This document shows, piece by piece, positions 41,021 to 49,130 of a DNA stretch of 64,000 nucleotides. The DNA is taken from positions 2,446,501-2,510,500 of the forward strand of contig CP064988.1 in NCBI GenBank assembly GCA_016699855.1, given 5' to 3'. This DNA is from Rhodospirillales bacterium (lineage in GTDB: Bacteria > Pseudomonadota > Alphaproteobacteria > Reyranellales > Reyranellaceae). A program made the position numbers and the translations under genes. The notes beneath the pieces are model-generated. The model saw only the letters and a list, made by a program, of their open reading frames with translations. It searched no databases and was not told the origin of the DNA. Positions within the stretch are counted from its first letter, which is position 1. Each line of letters starts with the position of its first letter.

Positions 41021-42001
41021 TCATGCACAATTCAGCGGCGCCGATGTCCGGTGGAATTTGATTCTTGCTCCCGATGCTACACGCGCCCGGAAGTCACCAC
41101 TCGGCCACCAGCATTCGATGCGAACATCAGCTAGCCAGTCTCTCTCCCATTGATGTTCGGGTCGTCGCTCCAATACAAGCAGGAGCTTTCTACGCCTCAT
41201 TTTCGATCTGCTTCTCGATTCCACAAAGGCATACTCAAGCAATTGGCCGACACCTTCACGCACTGCGTATCGGGTCTCTCCGACATGGCAGGTCTTGAAC
41301 TCGCAGAACGCGGCCACACCCGTGGATGCCTCGAAGAAGACTGCGTCTACGCCGCGTGCATTGACAAGCCCTTTGCGATTAGCCGCAATTTCGTCCGGGG
41401 ATTGCTCCCTGCACAATTTCGCCGATATGCAAAACCCAATGAATCTCTTGTGGAGGTCGGAGTGGGTTGCCGAGATATCAAGACGTTGCGCCTTGATATA
41501 TTTGACGTAAGCCTCGTCTGATGCATCTCCGGTTGGACCGCCTTTCGAGTTTGAAGTCTGCCGCCTTCCATTCGTAGTTCGGCGTTGGCGTGTTGACTTT
41601 GTTGTATGCTCGGTCTTGCCTCCTTTCCGCCCAGCGCACCTGTCCATCAACTCAAGTAATAGTGCGTAAGCGTACGTCACATTTTTGTATGATGGACTAA
41701 GGCCTCTTAGCTTAAGTACGCGGCTTCCCCATCTCTTGACGCTGATGTGATCGGGATTGTGCTTACGCCTTGCGTCGGAGAGTGCTTGAAGTTTCTGGTA
41801 CGGAACCGCATGCGCCACGCGTTCCCCGTTTGGTCGCTTCTTCGAGCCAAAAGCTATGCTGCAACCATCCGATGAGATTCCAACGAGCTGAAGTGGATCG
41901 CGGACATGCTTGTGGCCGTACCGCTCGCGAAGCGTAGCTATTTTTTCCTGCGATGACTGTTTGAGAAAATGTTCTCTAAACAGCCGTTCGTTGATACGCA
42001 T
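41021..42001 (-). CDS. PD-(D/E)XK nuclease-like protein of unknown function
   Basis: A 326-residue protein. The C-terminal third resembles restriction-endonuclease-fold nucleases: GVDAVFF supplies an Asp, AAFCEFKTCH the E-x-K pair, and VREGVGQLLEYAF the Q-x3-Y helix seen in many predicted PD-(D/E)XK enzymes. The N-terminal 150 residues (RERYGHKHVRDPLQLVG, VPYQKLQALSDAR) are unfamiliar and are joined by a Lys/Arg/Thr-rich linker. The start at 42001 follows a strong AGGAGG; an ATG at 42073 has none. Base composition is lower in GC than its neighbours. It lies downstream of a WYL regulator gene on the same strand, a context often seen with defence genes. Confidence 0.65.
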   Translation of the reverse strand: MRINERLFREHFLKQSSQEKIATLRERYGHKHVRDPLQLVGISSDGCSIAFGSKKRPNGERVAHAVPYQKLQALSDARRKHNPDHISVKRWGSRVLKLRGLSPSYKNVTYAYALLLELMDRCAGRKGGKTEHTTKSTRQRRTTNGRRQTSNSKGGPTGDASDEAYVKYIKAQRLDISATHSDLHKRFIGFCISAKLCREQSPDEIAANRKGLVNARGVDAVFFEASTGVAAFCEFKTCHVGETRYAVREGVGQLLEYAFVESRSRSKMRRRKLLLVLERRPEHQWERDWLADVRIECWWPSGDFRARVASGARIKFHRTSAPLNCA

Positions 42002-42153
42002 TGGAGTCCTCCTGTTTTTTCCAGATTGCTCTGGCAATCGTATCTTCTGCAACCAGCGGAGGTCGTTGTGCATTCTCGTCTTTCTTGTCAGCGGTAGCAG
42101 ATAGGAACGAATATTCTAAGGTATCAGATGAATGGCATGGACTAGCCACATTC

Positions 42154-43155
42154 TCATGAGAGCTTACGCGACGACATCCGAAACAGGTGATCTTTCAACC
42201 GTATCGGCCGCACCACCGTTACCTCATCCCCCCACGTCACCAGATGCCACGCCATCTCTCGCAGCCCCCCGGCGCGGAAGCGGACGACGAGGCTGCCGTC
42301 GCGGCGGCGGGTCATCTTCTGCGTTGGATGGAATATCCACTGATTCGCCTCGTCGGCGACCTGGGGTGAGAAGCGCCATTCGACATCGACCGGCTTCTCG
42401 ACGTAGGTCCCGAACGACTGGTTCGCGAACTTCTCCAGCGACCAGCCGCGCGGCTTCTTGAAGCCCGCGTCGAGCGTGGTCACCGCCTGGATATTGGCGA
42501 GCGCGAAGCGGCGGACGTCGTCCGCGCGCTCGTTCTCGCTGTGGGCGATCAGATACGCCCGCGTGCCGTGCTGGAAGCCATAGGGCCGCACGACCACGTC
42601 GCCGGTCTTGCCGGTCGCGCGATAGCGGTAGCGGAGCTTGACCTTGCGCGTGGCGAGGATGGCGTGGCGCAGGCCGGTCAGAATTTCCGGATCGACGGTC
42701 TCGCGCGGCCCGGGCCGGACGACCAAGCCCTCCGCCGCCGCGAGGCTCAACGCGTCGTTCTCCACGGTCGCGCGGCGCGCGCCGTGGGCGGCGGCCAGCT
42801 TGACCGCGAGGCCGCGGAGCGCGTCGGCATGGATCCGGGTCGACGATTGGTCGAGCTGGCGTGTCGCCACACGCAGAGCGGCCAGCTCGTCCACTGTCAC
42901 GTCCAGCGCGAACGGCGTCCGGACGGCTAAGATGCGCCAGACCTTCGACCCGTCGCTGTCGCTCTCGCCGACAAGTTCGAGATCGTCGTAGCCGCGAAGC
43001 GCCGCGAGCAGCCGCTCGACCGACCGGCGTTTGACGCCGAGCCGTTCCTCCAGTTCGGGAATCGACAGTCCAACATGGCTGGACTGCAGCTCCCGAAAGA
43101 GCCTCAGAAGCCGACCGGCAGGGCCGTAGCGCGGATTGGGCATGGGTCGTTCCAA
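42154..43155 (-). CDS. WYL-domain transcriptional regulator
   Basis: About 333 residues: a helix-turn-helix at the start (RLLRLFRELQSSHVGLSIPELEERL, VKRRSVERLLAAL), a central region, and a WYL ligand-sensing domain (RKVKLRYRYRATGKTGDVVVRPYGFQHGTRAYLIAHSE) with a C-terminal WCX-like part. WYL regulators bind nucleic acid or nucleotide ligands and often control defence genes. M1 at 43155 or Met5 at 43143 could be the start. The nuclease-like gene lies 152 bases downstream; a divergent gene starts 134 bases upstream. Confidence 0.88.
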   Translation of the reverse strand: MERPMPNPRYGPAGRLLRLFRELQSSHVGLSIPELEERLGVKRRSVERLLAALRGYDDLELVGESDSDGSKVWRILAVRTPFALDVTVDELAALRVATRQLDQSSTRIHADALRGLAVKLAAAHGARRATVENDALSLAAAEGLVVRPGPRETVDPEILTGLRHAILATRKVKLRYRYRATGKTGDVVVRPYGFQHGTRAYLIAHSENERADDVRRFALANIQAVTTLDAGFKKPRGWSLEKFANQSFGTYVEKPVDVEWRFSPQVADEANQWIFHPTQKMTRRRDGSLVVRFRAGGLREMAWHLVTWGDEVTVVRPIRLKDHLFRMSSRKLS

Positions 43156-43289
43156 GGTTCGATGCTTGCGCGTCGGATACCGCGCCGTTCCGGCGCGGGC
43201 GACGGGAGGACCGCCAAGCTACGTCCTCTTTTGACGCATGCCCACCCTATGATCCGGGGAGACCTAGCGCATCAGGGAGACGAACGATC

Positions 43290-44093
43290 ATGATCAGCTT
43301 CCTCGGAGAGCCCGTGACTAGCGCCGCGGTCGATGACGACCCGCCGGAGGTTCCGATCGGCGCGTTGCTATGGCCGCTGGGCTGGATGGCGCACCGCGCC
43401 TTGGATCTCGCGCGCGCCGACCCGTCGCTGGCGCCGCGGCTGCTTGAGCTGGATTGGCCGGAGCTCCACCTTCTGGCGTTCGCCATGTCGCGGGACTGGC
43501 ATCGAGACAGGACGGCGCAGGTCGCCGCCAGCGTTGGCGCGCCGGTGCGCGACGTGCTCAAAGCGTTCGACCTCCCGGACCTACCGGACCTCGAACGGTT
43601 TCTACGGCATCTGCCGCGCGAAATCCTGCCGGAAGCGGACTACCGGCGGATGACGAGCCTGCTCGACGATCCGCGCTCCGCCGACATCGTCCGCGACGAG
43701 ATCGACATCCAGCCTCAGTGGCTCCGCAACGTCATGGATTTGCCGTGGAAACTGCTGACCGTGCCGATCGTCGCCGCGGTCGACGACGAGCCGCGCGGCG
43801 CCGAACGCCTGCTGACGTGGACCGAGCGCGTGGCCAAACGGCGAGGCGATCCCGACACGCGCTTCGTGGTCGACCGCCTGCGTACCGCCCGCTCGGCGCG
43901 ATCGTTGCGCGGGCGCATATCGCGACTGGCCGACGAGCAGGCGTCGTCAGAAGCGGCGCCATCGGCCATCGACATCGCGGAATTCGCGGAGACGATGCGC
44001 GGCAATCTCGACATCGGGAACGGCATGCCGCGCGCGGCGGAACGCCGCCATCGTGCGCTACAGAGGCTGCGTTGGGGCGGTGCCGCCGTCTAG
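43290..44093 (+). CDS. Protein of unknown function
   Basis: A 267-residue, mainly helical, Leu/Arg/Asp-rich protein with no signal or membrane segment. Segments such as VPIGALLWPLGWMAHRALDLA and LPREILPEADYRRMTSLLDDP do not match a family I know. It is transcribed away from the WYL regulator gene, with a shared 134-base intergenic region, so the regulator may control it. Confidence 0.6.
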   Translation: MISFLGEPVTSAAVDDDPPEVPIGALLWPLGWMAHRALDLARADPSLAPRLLELDWPELHLLAFAMSRDWHRDRTAQVAASVGAPVRDVLKAFDLPDLPDLERFLRHLPREILPEADYRRMTSLLDDPRSADIVRDEIDIQPQWLRNVMDLPWKLLTVPIVAAVDDEPRGAERLLTWTERVAKRRGDPDTRFVVDRLRTARSARSLRGRISRLADEQASSEAAPSAIDIAEFAETMRGNLDIGNGMPRAAERRHRALQRLRWGGAAV

Positions 44094-44134
44094 TCGGCGA
44101 TACGGCGACGGCCCGCCCACCGCTCCGCCGCCCG

Positions 44135-44525
44135 TCAGTCGAAGATGTCGAACAGGTCGAAGCGCTTCTTCTTGCGGTAACGGTCGTCGTCGTAACCGCG
44201 GCTGTCGTAGCCGCGACTATCATACCGGCGGCGGTCATCGTCGCGGCGGTCATCGTCGCGATCGTAGCGGCGCCGGTCGTCGTCATCGTCGCGGCGGGCG
44301 TAGCGGTCGTCGCGCGGCGGCGGGGGCGGCGGTTGCATCGCCGGCGGCGGCGGCGTGGCGGCGGTCGCCTCGGCGGCGGCCTCGTCGCGCGACATCGCCA
44401 TCATCTTCTCGAGTTCGCCGCGGTCGAGCCACGCCGCGGCAGGTCGGGCACATGTCGAACTCGACGCCCGCGCGCTGGACGGTCTGCATCGCGGCGTTGT
44501 CGTTGGGGCACATCAGCAGGGGCAT
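44135..44525 (-). pseudogene. zf-TFIIB-type zinc ribbon protein, frameshifted
   Basis: The first part starts MPLLMCPNDNAAMQTVQRAGVEFDMCPTCRGV, the TFIIB-like zinc ribbon of small bacterial proteins. It should continue WLDRGELEKMM, but the frame changes: GTGG replaces the expected GTGTGG near 44429, a loss of two bases. The other frame carries LDRGELEKMMAMSRDE and then a Pro-rich and Arg/Asp/Tyr-rich tail ending KKKRFDLFDIFD. A GGAGAGGAG ribosome site precedes the ATG at 44525. The gene is broken as written, by real mutation or read error. Confidence 0.78.
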
Positions 44526-44701
44526 CAGCCATCTCCTCTCCGGGAGCGGCCCGCCCTCGTCCGTCGCGTCGTCGGACGAGCGGCCGGGCGCGCTCGTGGT
44601 GGTCCGACATCGCGATCCCGGTGGATCGCCAGAGGGGCCCGGTCCAAGCCGTCGATATGGTCCCGGCGGCGGCGCGCGCAAGAGGGCCGCGGCGCGCGCG
44701 A

Positions 44702-45226
44702 TCAGCGCGGCAGCAGCCTGAACGACGCCATGAATCGCTGGCCTTCGGGCGCCTCCATCTCGTCCGGCGGGCATAGATAGATCGTGAAATAGGCGTCCTG
44801 GTCACGGATGGTCACCCAGAAAATCGCGACCTTCGAGGGCGGCGCCGTCACCGCGAGGATCTTCCGCAGCGCGCCCGGTTCCGCGCGCACGTCCCGTTCG
44901 AACAGGACCTTGCCATTGAACATCGACGCCGCGCCGTCGCGATGGCGTCGCATCAAGCTCTCGGGAGACTCCGGCGGCGCGCCGGGCGGCGGCGTCATAT
45001 GGACGACCTTGTAGATATGGTTGTCGGTGAGCGTGGTCGCGGCGCGGTAGACCGCGTTGCCCCGCGGCGTCGGGATGTCGATCGTCTCGATCTCGGGCGG
45101 CCCCGGGAACTCGGCGCGGAAATGGCTGGTGCTCGAACGGTGCTCGACCCATTGCTGCGCGACCGCGGGAAACGTCGACAGGAGACAGACGAACGACGCG
45201 GCGACGAACACGCGTAACGAAGGCAT
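44702..45226 (-). CDS. Exported protein of unknown function
   Basis: A 174-residue protein with a Sec signal peptide (LRVFVAASFVCLLSTFPAVAQQ). The mature part is beta-rich (HRSSTSHFRAEFPGPPEIET, RGNAVYRAATTL, KVAIFWVTIRDQDAYFTIYL) and recalls small periplasmic proteins that begin with a FRAEFPGxP motif. No function is assigned. It stands upstream of the broken zinc-ribbon gene on the same strand. Confidence 0.72.
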   Translation of the reverse strand: MPSLRVFVAASFVCLLSTFPAVAQQWVEHRSSTSHFRAEFPGPPEIETIDIPTPRGNAVYRAATTLTDNHIYKVVHMTPPPGAPPESPESLMRRHRDGAASMFNGKVLFERDVRAEPGALRKILAVTAPPSKVAIFWVTIRDQDAYFTIYLCPPDEMEAPEGQRFMASFRLLPR

Positions 45227-45358
45227 GGCGGACTCCGGAGGCCATCCGAACGGGACGGGTATCGACGGGCGCCATACCCGTCATGAGGGTATCGCGGCGG
45301 CCGCCGACGGACAACCGCAGGCGACCGCATCCGCTTGCCCCCGCGCCGCCGCGCGCGT

Positions 45359-46102
45359 ATGCCCGCCGCCGTCATGACCTCCGCCCCCGACAGCGACGCC
45401 GACGCGCCGCGCCGCCGCACGCTGTACGGCCGGCGCCAGGGCAAGAAGCTGCGCGCGCACCAGCAGGCGCTGCTGGTGGACGCGCTGCCGCGGCTGCGGC
45501 TGGACGTGCGCCACAGCCTCGACCCGGCCGAGCACGCGCCGCTCGACCTCGCCGCCGCCTTCGGGCGCGACATGCCCGGCGGCTACGCGCTGGAGGTCGG
45601 GTTCGGCTCGGGCGAGCATCTGGTGTGGCAGGCCGCGCGCAACCCGGAGATCGGCTTCATCGGCTGCGAGCCCTACGTCAACGGCGTCGCCAAGTGTCTC
45701 GCGCAGGTCGAGGCCGAAGGGCTGGGCAATATCCGGGTGTTCGACGACGACGCCCGCTTCGTGATGGCGGCGCTGCCGCCGGCCAGCCTGGTGGCCGCCT
45801 ACGTGCTGTTCCCCGACCCGTGGCCGAAGGTCCGGCACCACAAGCGGCGGTTCGTCTGCCGGGAAAACCTCGACCGGCTGGCGACGCTGCTGGTTCCGGG
45901 AGCTGAGTTGCGTTGCGCAACCGACGATCCCAGCTACCTGCCGTGGATGGTCGAGCACGCCGTCGGGCATCCCGCCTTCGAATGGCTGGCCGAGGCGCCG
46001 GCGGATTGGCGCGGCCGGCCGGCGGACTGGCCGCCGACCCGCTACGAACGCAAGATGCTGGCGGGCCGGAAACCCGTGTTTTTGCGGCTCCGGCGGCGCT
46101 GA
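45359..46102 (+). CDS. trmB: tRNA (guanine-N7)-methyltransferase
   Basis: Methylates G46 of tRNA using SAM. The protein of about 247 residues has the arginine-rich start RRRTLYGRRQGKKLRAHQ, the SAM-binding motif ALEVGFGSGEHL, IGCEPYVNGVAKCL, the TrmB signature LFPDPWPKVRHHKRRFV and the late TRYERKMLAGR. Several in-frame starts exist (45335, 45359, 45374); 45359 is a compromise. A strong bidirectional terminator lies about 100 bases after the stop. Confidence 0.95.
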   Translation: MPAAVMTSAPDSDADAPRRRTLYGRRQGKKLRAHQQALLVDALPRLRLDVRHSLDPAEHAPLDLAAAFGRDMPGGYALEVGFGSGEHLVWQAARNPEIGFIGCEPYVNGVAKCLAQVEAEGLGNIRVFDDDARFVMAALPPASLVAAYVLFPDPWPKVRHHKRRFVCRENLDRLATLLVPGAELRCATDDPSYLPWMVEHAVGHPAFEWLAEAPADWRGRPADWPPTRYERKMLAGRKPVFLRLRRR

Positions 46103-46200
46103 CGACGCGTTCCGGGGGCCGGAATCCGCTGGACTCGCGGGCGGTCGACGCTTATACCGCCGGCAACATAGACTGGTCCCGTAAGCCGGACCTAAAAACA

Positions 46201-46232
46201 AAGAGCGGGCCAAAAGCCCGCTCTTGTCGTTT
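46201..46232. terminator. Bidirectional Rho-independent terminator
   Basis: AAGAGCGGGC (46201-46210) pairs with GCCCGCTCTT (46216-46225) around CAAAA. It is followed by GTCGTTTT on the plus strand and by T runs on the minus strand. It separates trmB from rimP. Confidence 0.88.
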
Positions 46233-46293
46233 TCCGGATTTCGGCCCCGGAAACGGGCCCGGCGGGACGACGAACGACGCGGAGCGGACGGGT

Positions 46294-46815
46294 TTGAACG
46301 AAATCGAGCGGCGCGTGACGGAGATCGTGGGACCGGCCATCGAGGGTCTGGGATACGAGATCGTGCGCGTGCTGATGAGCCCGGGCCGCGACGGGCGCCT
46401 GCAGATCATGGCCGAGCGCCGCGACGGCGCCGGCATGACGGTCGAGGATTGCGAGCGCGTGTCGCGCACCGTCTCGGCCCTGCTCGACGTCGAGGATCCG
46501 ATCGCCGAGGCCTACACGCTGGAGGTCAGCTCGCCGGGCATCGACCGGCCGCTGGTGCGGCCCAAGGACTGGGAGCGCTGGGCGGGCCACCTGGCCCGCG
46601 TCGAGCTGAGCGATCCGGTCGACGGGCGCAAGCGGTTCAAGGGCGTGGTGCTGGGTCTGGACGGCGACGCCGCCCGGCTGCGGATGGAGGACTCCTCGGA
46701 GGCCCGTCTGCCGCTGGCGCTGGTGGCGCGCGCCAAGCTGGTCCTGACCGACGCGCTGATCGCCGAGAGCGCGAAATCCGAGGCCGCGGCGGCCGCCGCC
46801 GCGGCCGCCCACTAG
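46294..46815 (+). CDS. rimP: Ribosome maturation factor RimP
   Basis: Helps assemble the 30S subunit. The 173-residue product starts LNEIERRVTEIVGPAIEGLGYEIVRV and holds ITERRDG-like AERRDGAGMTVEDCERVSR, the conserved VSSPGIDRPL and the C-terminal SH3-like barrel. Translation is judged to start at a TTG at 46294, preceded by GGAG, because the conserved sequence begins there and no ATG is available. A run of alanines closes the protein. It is the first gene of the rimP-nusA-ylxR-infB-rbfA operon. Confidence 0.93.
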   Translation: MNEIERRVTEIVGPAIEGLGYEIVRVLMSPGRDGRLQIMAERRDGAGMTVEDCERVSRTVSALLDVEDPIAEAYTLEVSSPGIDRPLVRPKDWERWAGHLARVELSDPVDGRKRFKGVVLGLDGDAARLRMEDSSEARLPLALVARAKLVLTDALIAESAKSEAAAAAAAAAH

Positions 46816-46872
46816 ACCAAGTCCGCGCACGCGGTCCGATCCACAAGCCAGGAAGCACGGAGCGATCCCCCC

Positions 46873-48414
46873 ATGGCGACCACAGCCGACATCCCGCGCC
46901 AGGAGATGCTGACGGCGGCCGACATCACGGCGCGCGACAAGGGCCTCGACCGCGAGCAGGTGCTCGAGGCGATGGAGCTGGCGCTGCAGAAGGCGGCGCG
47001 CGCCAAGTACGGCCTGGAGCACGACATCCGCGCCGAGATCGACCGCAAGTCGGGCGAGATCAAGCTGCTGCGCTTCATGCAGGTGGTCGACGCGGTCGAG
47101 AACGAGAGCACGCAGATCGGCATGGTCGAGGCGCAGCGGCGCAACCCCGACGCCCAGGTCGGCGACTTTCTCACCGACGAGCTGCCGCCGGTCGATTTCG
47201 GCCGCATCAGCACGCAGACCGCCAAGCAGGTGCTGACCCAGCGCATGCGCGAGGCCGAGCGCAAGCGGCAGCACGAGGAGTTCAAGGACCGGGTCGGCGA
47301 GGTCGTGTCGGGCACGGTCAAGCGGGTCGATTTCGGCAACGTCATCGTCGATCTCGGCGGCCGCGCCGAGGCCATCATCCGCCGCGACGAGTCGATCCCG
47401 CGCGAGGCGCTGCGGCCCAGCGACCGCGTGCGCGCCTACATCTACGACGTGCGCGAGGAGCCCCGCGGCCCGCAGATCTTCCTGTCGCGCACCCATCCGC
47501 AGTTCATGGCCCTGCTGTTCAAGCAGGAGGTGCCGGAGATCTACGACAACATCATCGAGATCAAGCGCGTGGCGCGCGATCCCGGCAGCCGCGCCAAGAT
47601 CGCCGTCGTCAGCCACGACCCCAGCATCGACCCGATCGGCGCCTGCGTCGGCATGCGCGGCAGCCGCGTCCAGGCCGTGGTGCAGGAGCTGCAGGGCGAG
47701 AAGGTCGACATCATCCCGTGGTCGCCGGACACCGCGAACTTCGTGGTCAACGCGCTGGCGCCGGCCGAGGTCGCCAAGGTGCTGCTCGACGAGGAGAAGG
47801 GCTCCATCGAGGTCGTGGTGCCGGACGACCAGCTATCGCTGGCGATCGGCCGCAAGGGCCAGAACGTGCGCCTGGCCGCGATCCTGACCGGCTGGGACAT
47901 CGACATCGTGCCGGAGAGCGAGGAGTCGGAGCGGCGCCAGAAGGAGACGCAGGAGCGCGTCGAGGCGTTCCGCGCGGCGCTGGACGTCGACGAGGTCATC
48001 GCCCATCTGCTGGTGGCGGAGGGCTTCGGCCGCATCGAGGAGGTCGCCTACGTCGCGGTCGACGAGCTGGCGGCGATCGAGGGCTTCGACGCCGACCTGG
48101 CCGGCGAGCTGCAGCGCCGCGCCGCGACCTTCGTCGAGACGCGCGACGCGGAGTTCGAGAAGAAGCGCCTGGAGCTGGGCGTGACCGACGAGGTCGCCGC
48201 GATCGAGGGCCTGACCCGCGGCATGCTGGTCCGGCTGGGCGACAAGGGCGTGAAGACGCTCGACGATCTGGGCGATCTGGCCGGCGACGAGCTGCGCGAG
48301 ATCGTGGGCGAGGACGAGCTCGACGCCGACGCGGCCAACGCCGTGATCATGGCGGCGCGCGCGCACTGGTTCGGCGGCGACGCCGAGGCGCCGGCGGCGG
48401 AAGCCGCGGGCTGA
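46873..48414 (+). CDS. nusA: Transcription termination/antitermination factor NusA
   Basis: Binds RNA polymerase and modulates pausing, termination and rRNA antitermination. The 513-residue protein has the N-terminal polymerase-binding domain (REQVLEAMELALQKAARAKYG), the S1 domain (VVSGTVKRVDFGNVIVDLGG), the KH domains (GACVGMRGSRVQAVVQEL and SLAIGRKGQNVRLAA), then two C-terminal helix-hairpin-helix repeats (HLLVAEGFGRIEEVAYV, LVRLGDKGVKTLDDLGDLA). It lies 57 bases after rimP. Confidence 0.97.
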   Translation: MATTADIPRQEMLTAADITARDKGLDREQVLEAMELALQKAARAKYGLEHDIRAEIDRKSGEIKLLRFMQVVDAVENESTQIGMVEAQRRNPDAQVGDFLTDELPPVDFGRISTQTAKQVLTQRMREAERKRQHEEFKDRVGEVVSGTVKRVDFGNVIVDLGGRAEAIIRRDESIPREALRPSDRVRAYIYDVREEPRGPQIFLSRTHPQFMALLFKQEVPEIYDNIIEIKRVARDPGSRAKIAVVSHDPSIDPIGACVGMRGSRVQAVVQELQGEKVDIIPWSPDTANFVVNALAPAEVAKVLLDEEKGSIEVVVPDDQLSLAIGRKGQNVRLAAILTGWDIDIVPESEESERRQKETQERVEAFRAALDVDEVIAHLLVAEGFGRIEEVAYVAVDELAAIEGFDADLAGELQRRAATFVETRDAEFEKKRLELGVTDEVAAIEGLTRGMLVRLGDKGVKTLDDLGDLAGDELREIVGEDELDADAANAVIMAARAHWFGGDAEAPAAEAAG

Positions 48415-48436
48415 GCGGACGGGGCGGACGACGACG

Positions 48437-49081
48437 ATGGTGGCGGTGACGGCGATGGCGGAGCGGGAACGCGACGCGGCGATGGACGCGGGCGGCGACG
48501 CCGACGCGGACAGCGGCCCGCTGCGCACCTGCGTGGCCACCGGCGCCATCCTGCCGCCGGAACGGATGATCCGCTTCGTCGTTGGACCGGACGACGCCGT
48601 GGTGCCCGATCTGGCCGGCAAGCTGCCGGGCCGCGGCATGTGGGTGGTCGCCTCGGCGGCGGCGCTGGCGCAGGCGGTGGCCAGGCGGGCCTTCACGCGC
48701 GCGGCGCGCCGGACCGTGACGGTCGACGACGGGCTGGTCGAGCGGGTCGAGCGTCTGCTGCGCGACCGCGCGGTCGAGGCGCTGGCCTTGGCGCGGCGCT
48801 CGGGCGACGCGGTCTGCGGCTTCGCCAAGGTCGAGGAGAAGATCGCCGGCGGGCGTCTCGGGCTGGCGGTGTGCGCCGCCGACGCGCGCGACAGCGACGG
48901 CCGCGCCAAGCTGGGCCGCGGCGGCGCGCTGGTGCTGGATTTCGTCGACGCGGACACGCTCGGACGGGTGTTCGGCCGCGACGACGCGACGTATGTGGGC
49001 ATCATGCGCGGCGCGATGGCGGCGCGCGTGAGACGGGAGATCGAACGCTGGGCGGCCTATCGCGCCGCGTCGGCGTCGTAA
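48437..49081 (+). CDS. YlxR-family RNA-binding protein with L7Ae-like C-terminus
   Basis: The 214-residue product begins with an acidic stretch of about 25 residues. A YlxR domain (DUF448) follows: LRTCVATGAILPPERMIRFVV, PDLAGKLPGRGMWV and ARRAFTRAAR. The C-terminal half resembles an L7Ae-like fold (LALARRSGDAVCGFAKVEEKI). It sits 22 bases after nusA and before infB, the conserved alphaproteobacterial order. A role in RNA binding or nucleoid/transcription control is likely. Confidence 0.9.
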   Translation: MVAVTAMAERERDAAMDAGGDADADSGPLRTCVATGAILPPERMIRFVVGPDDAVVPDLAGKLPGRGMWVVASAAALAQAVARRAFTRAARRTVTVDDGLVERVERLLRDRAVEALALARRSGDAVCGFAKVEEKIAGGRLGLAVCAADARDSDGRAKLGRGGALVLDFVDADTLGRVFGRDDATYVGIMRGAMAARVRREIERWAAYRAASAS

Positions 49082-49130
49082 GTCCGGATCGAATGCTGGT
49101 GGCGTACCGAGGATCGGAGAACGGCGGAAC

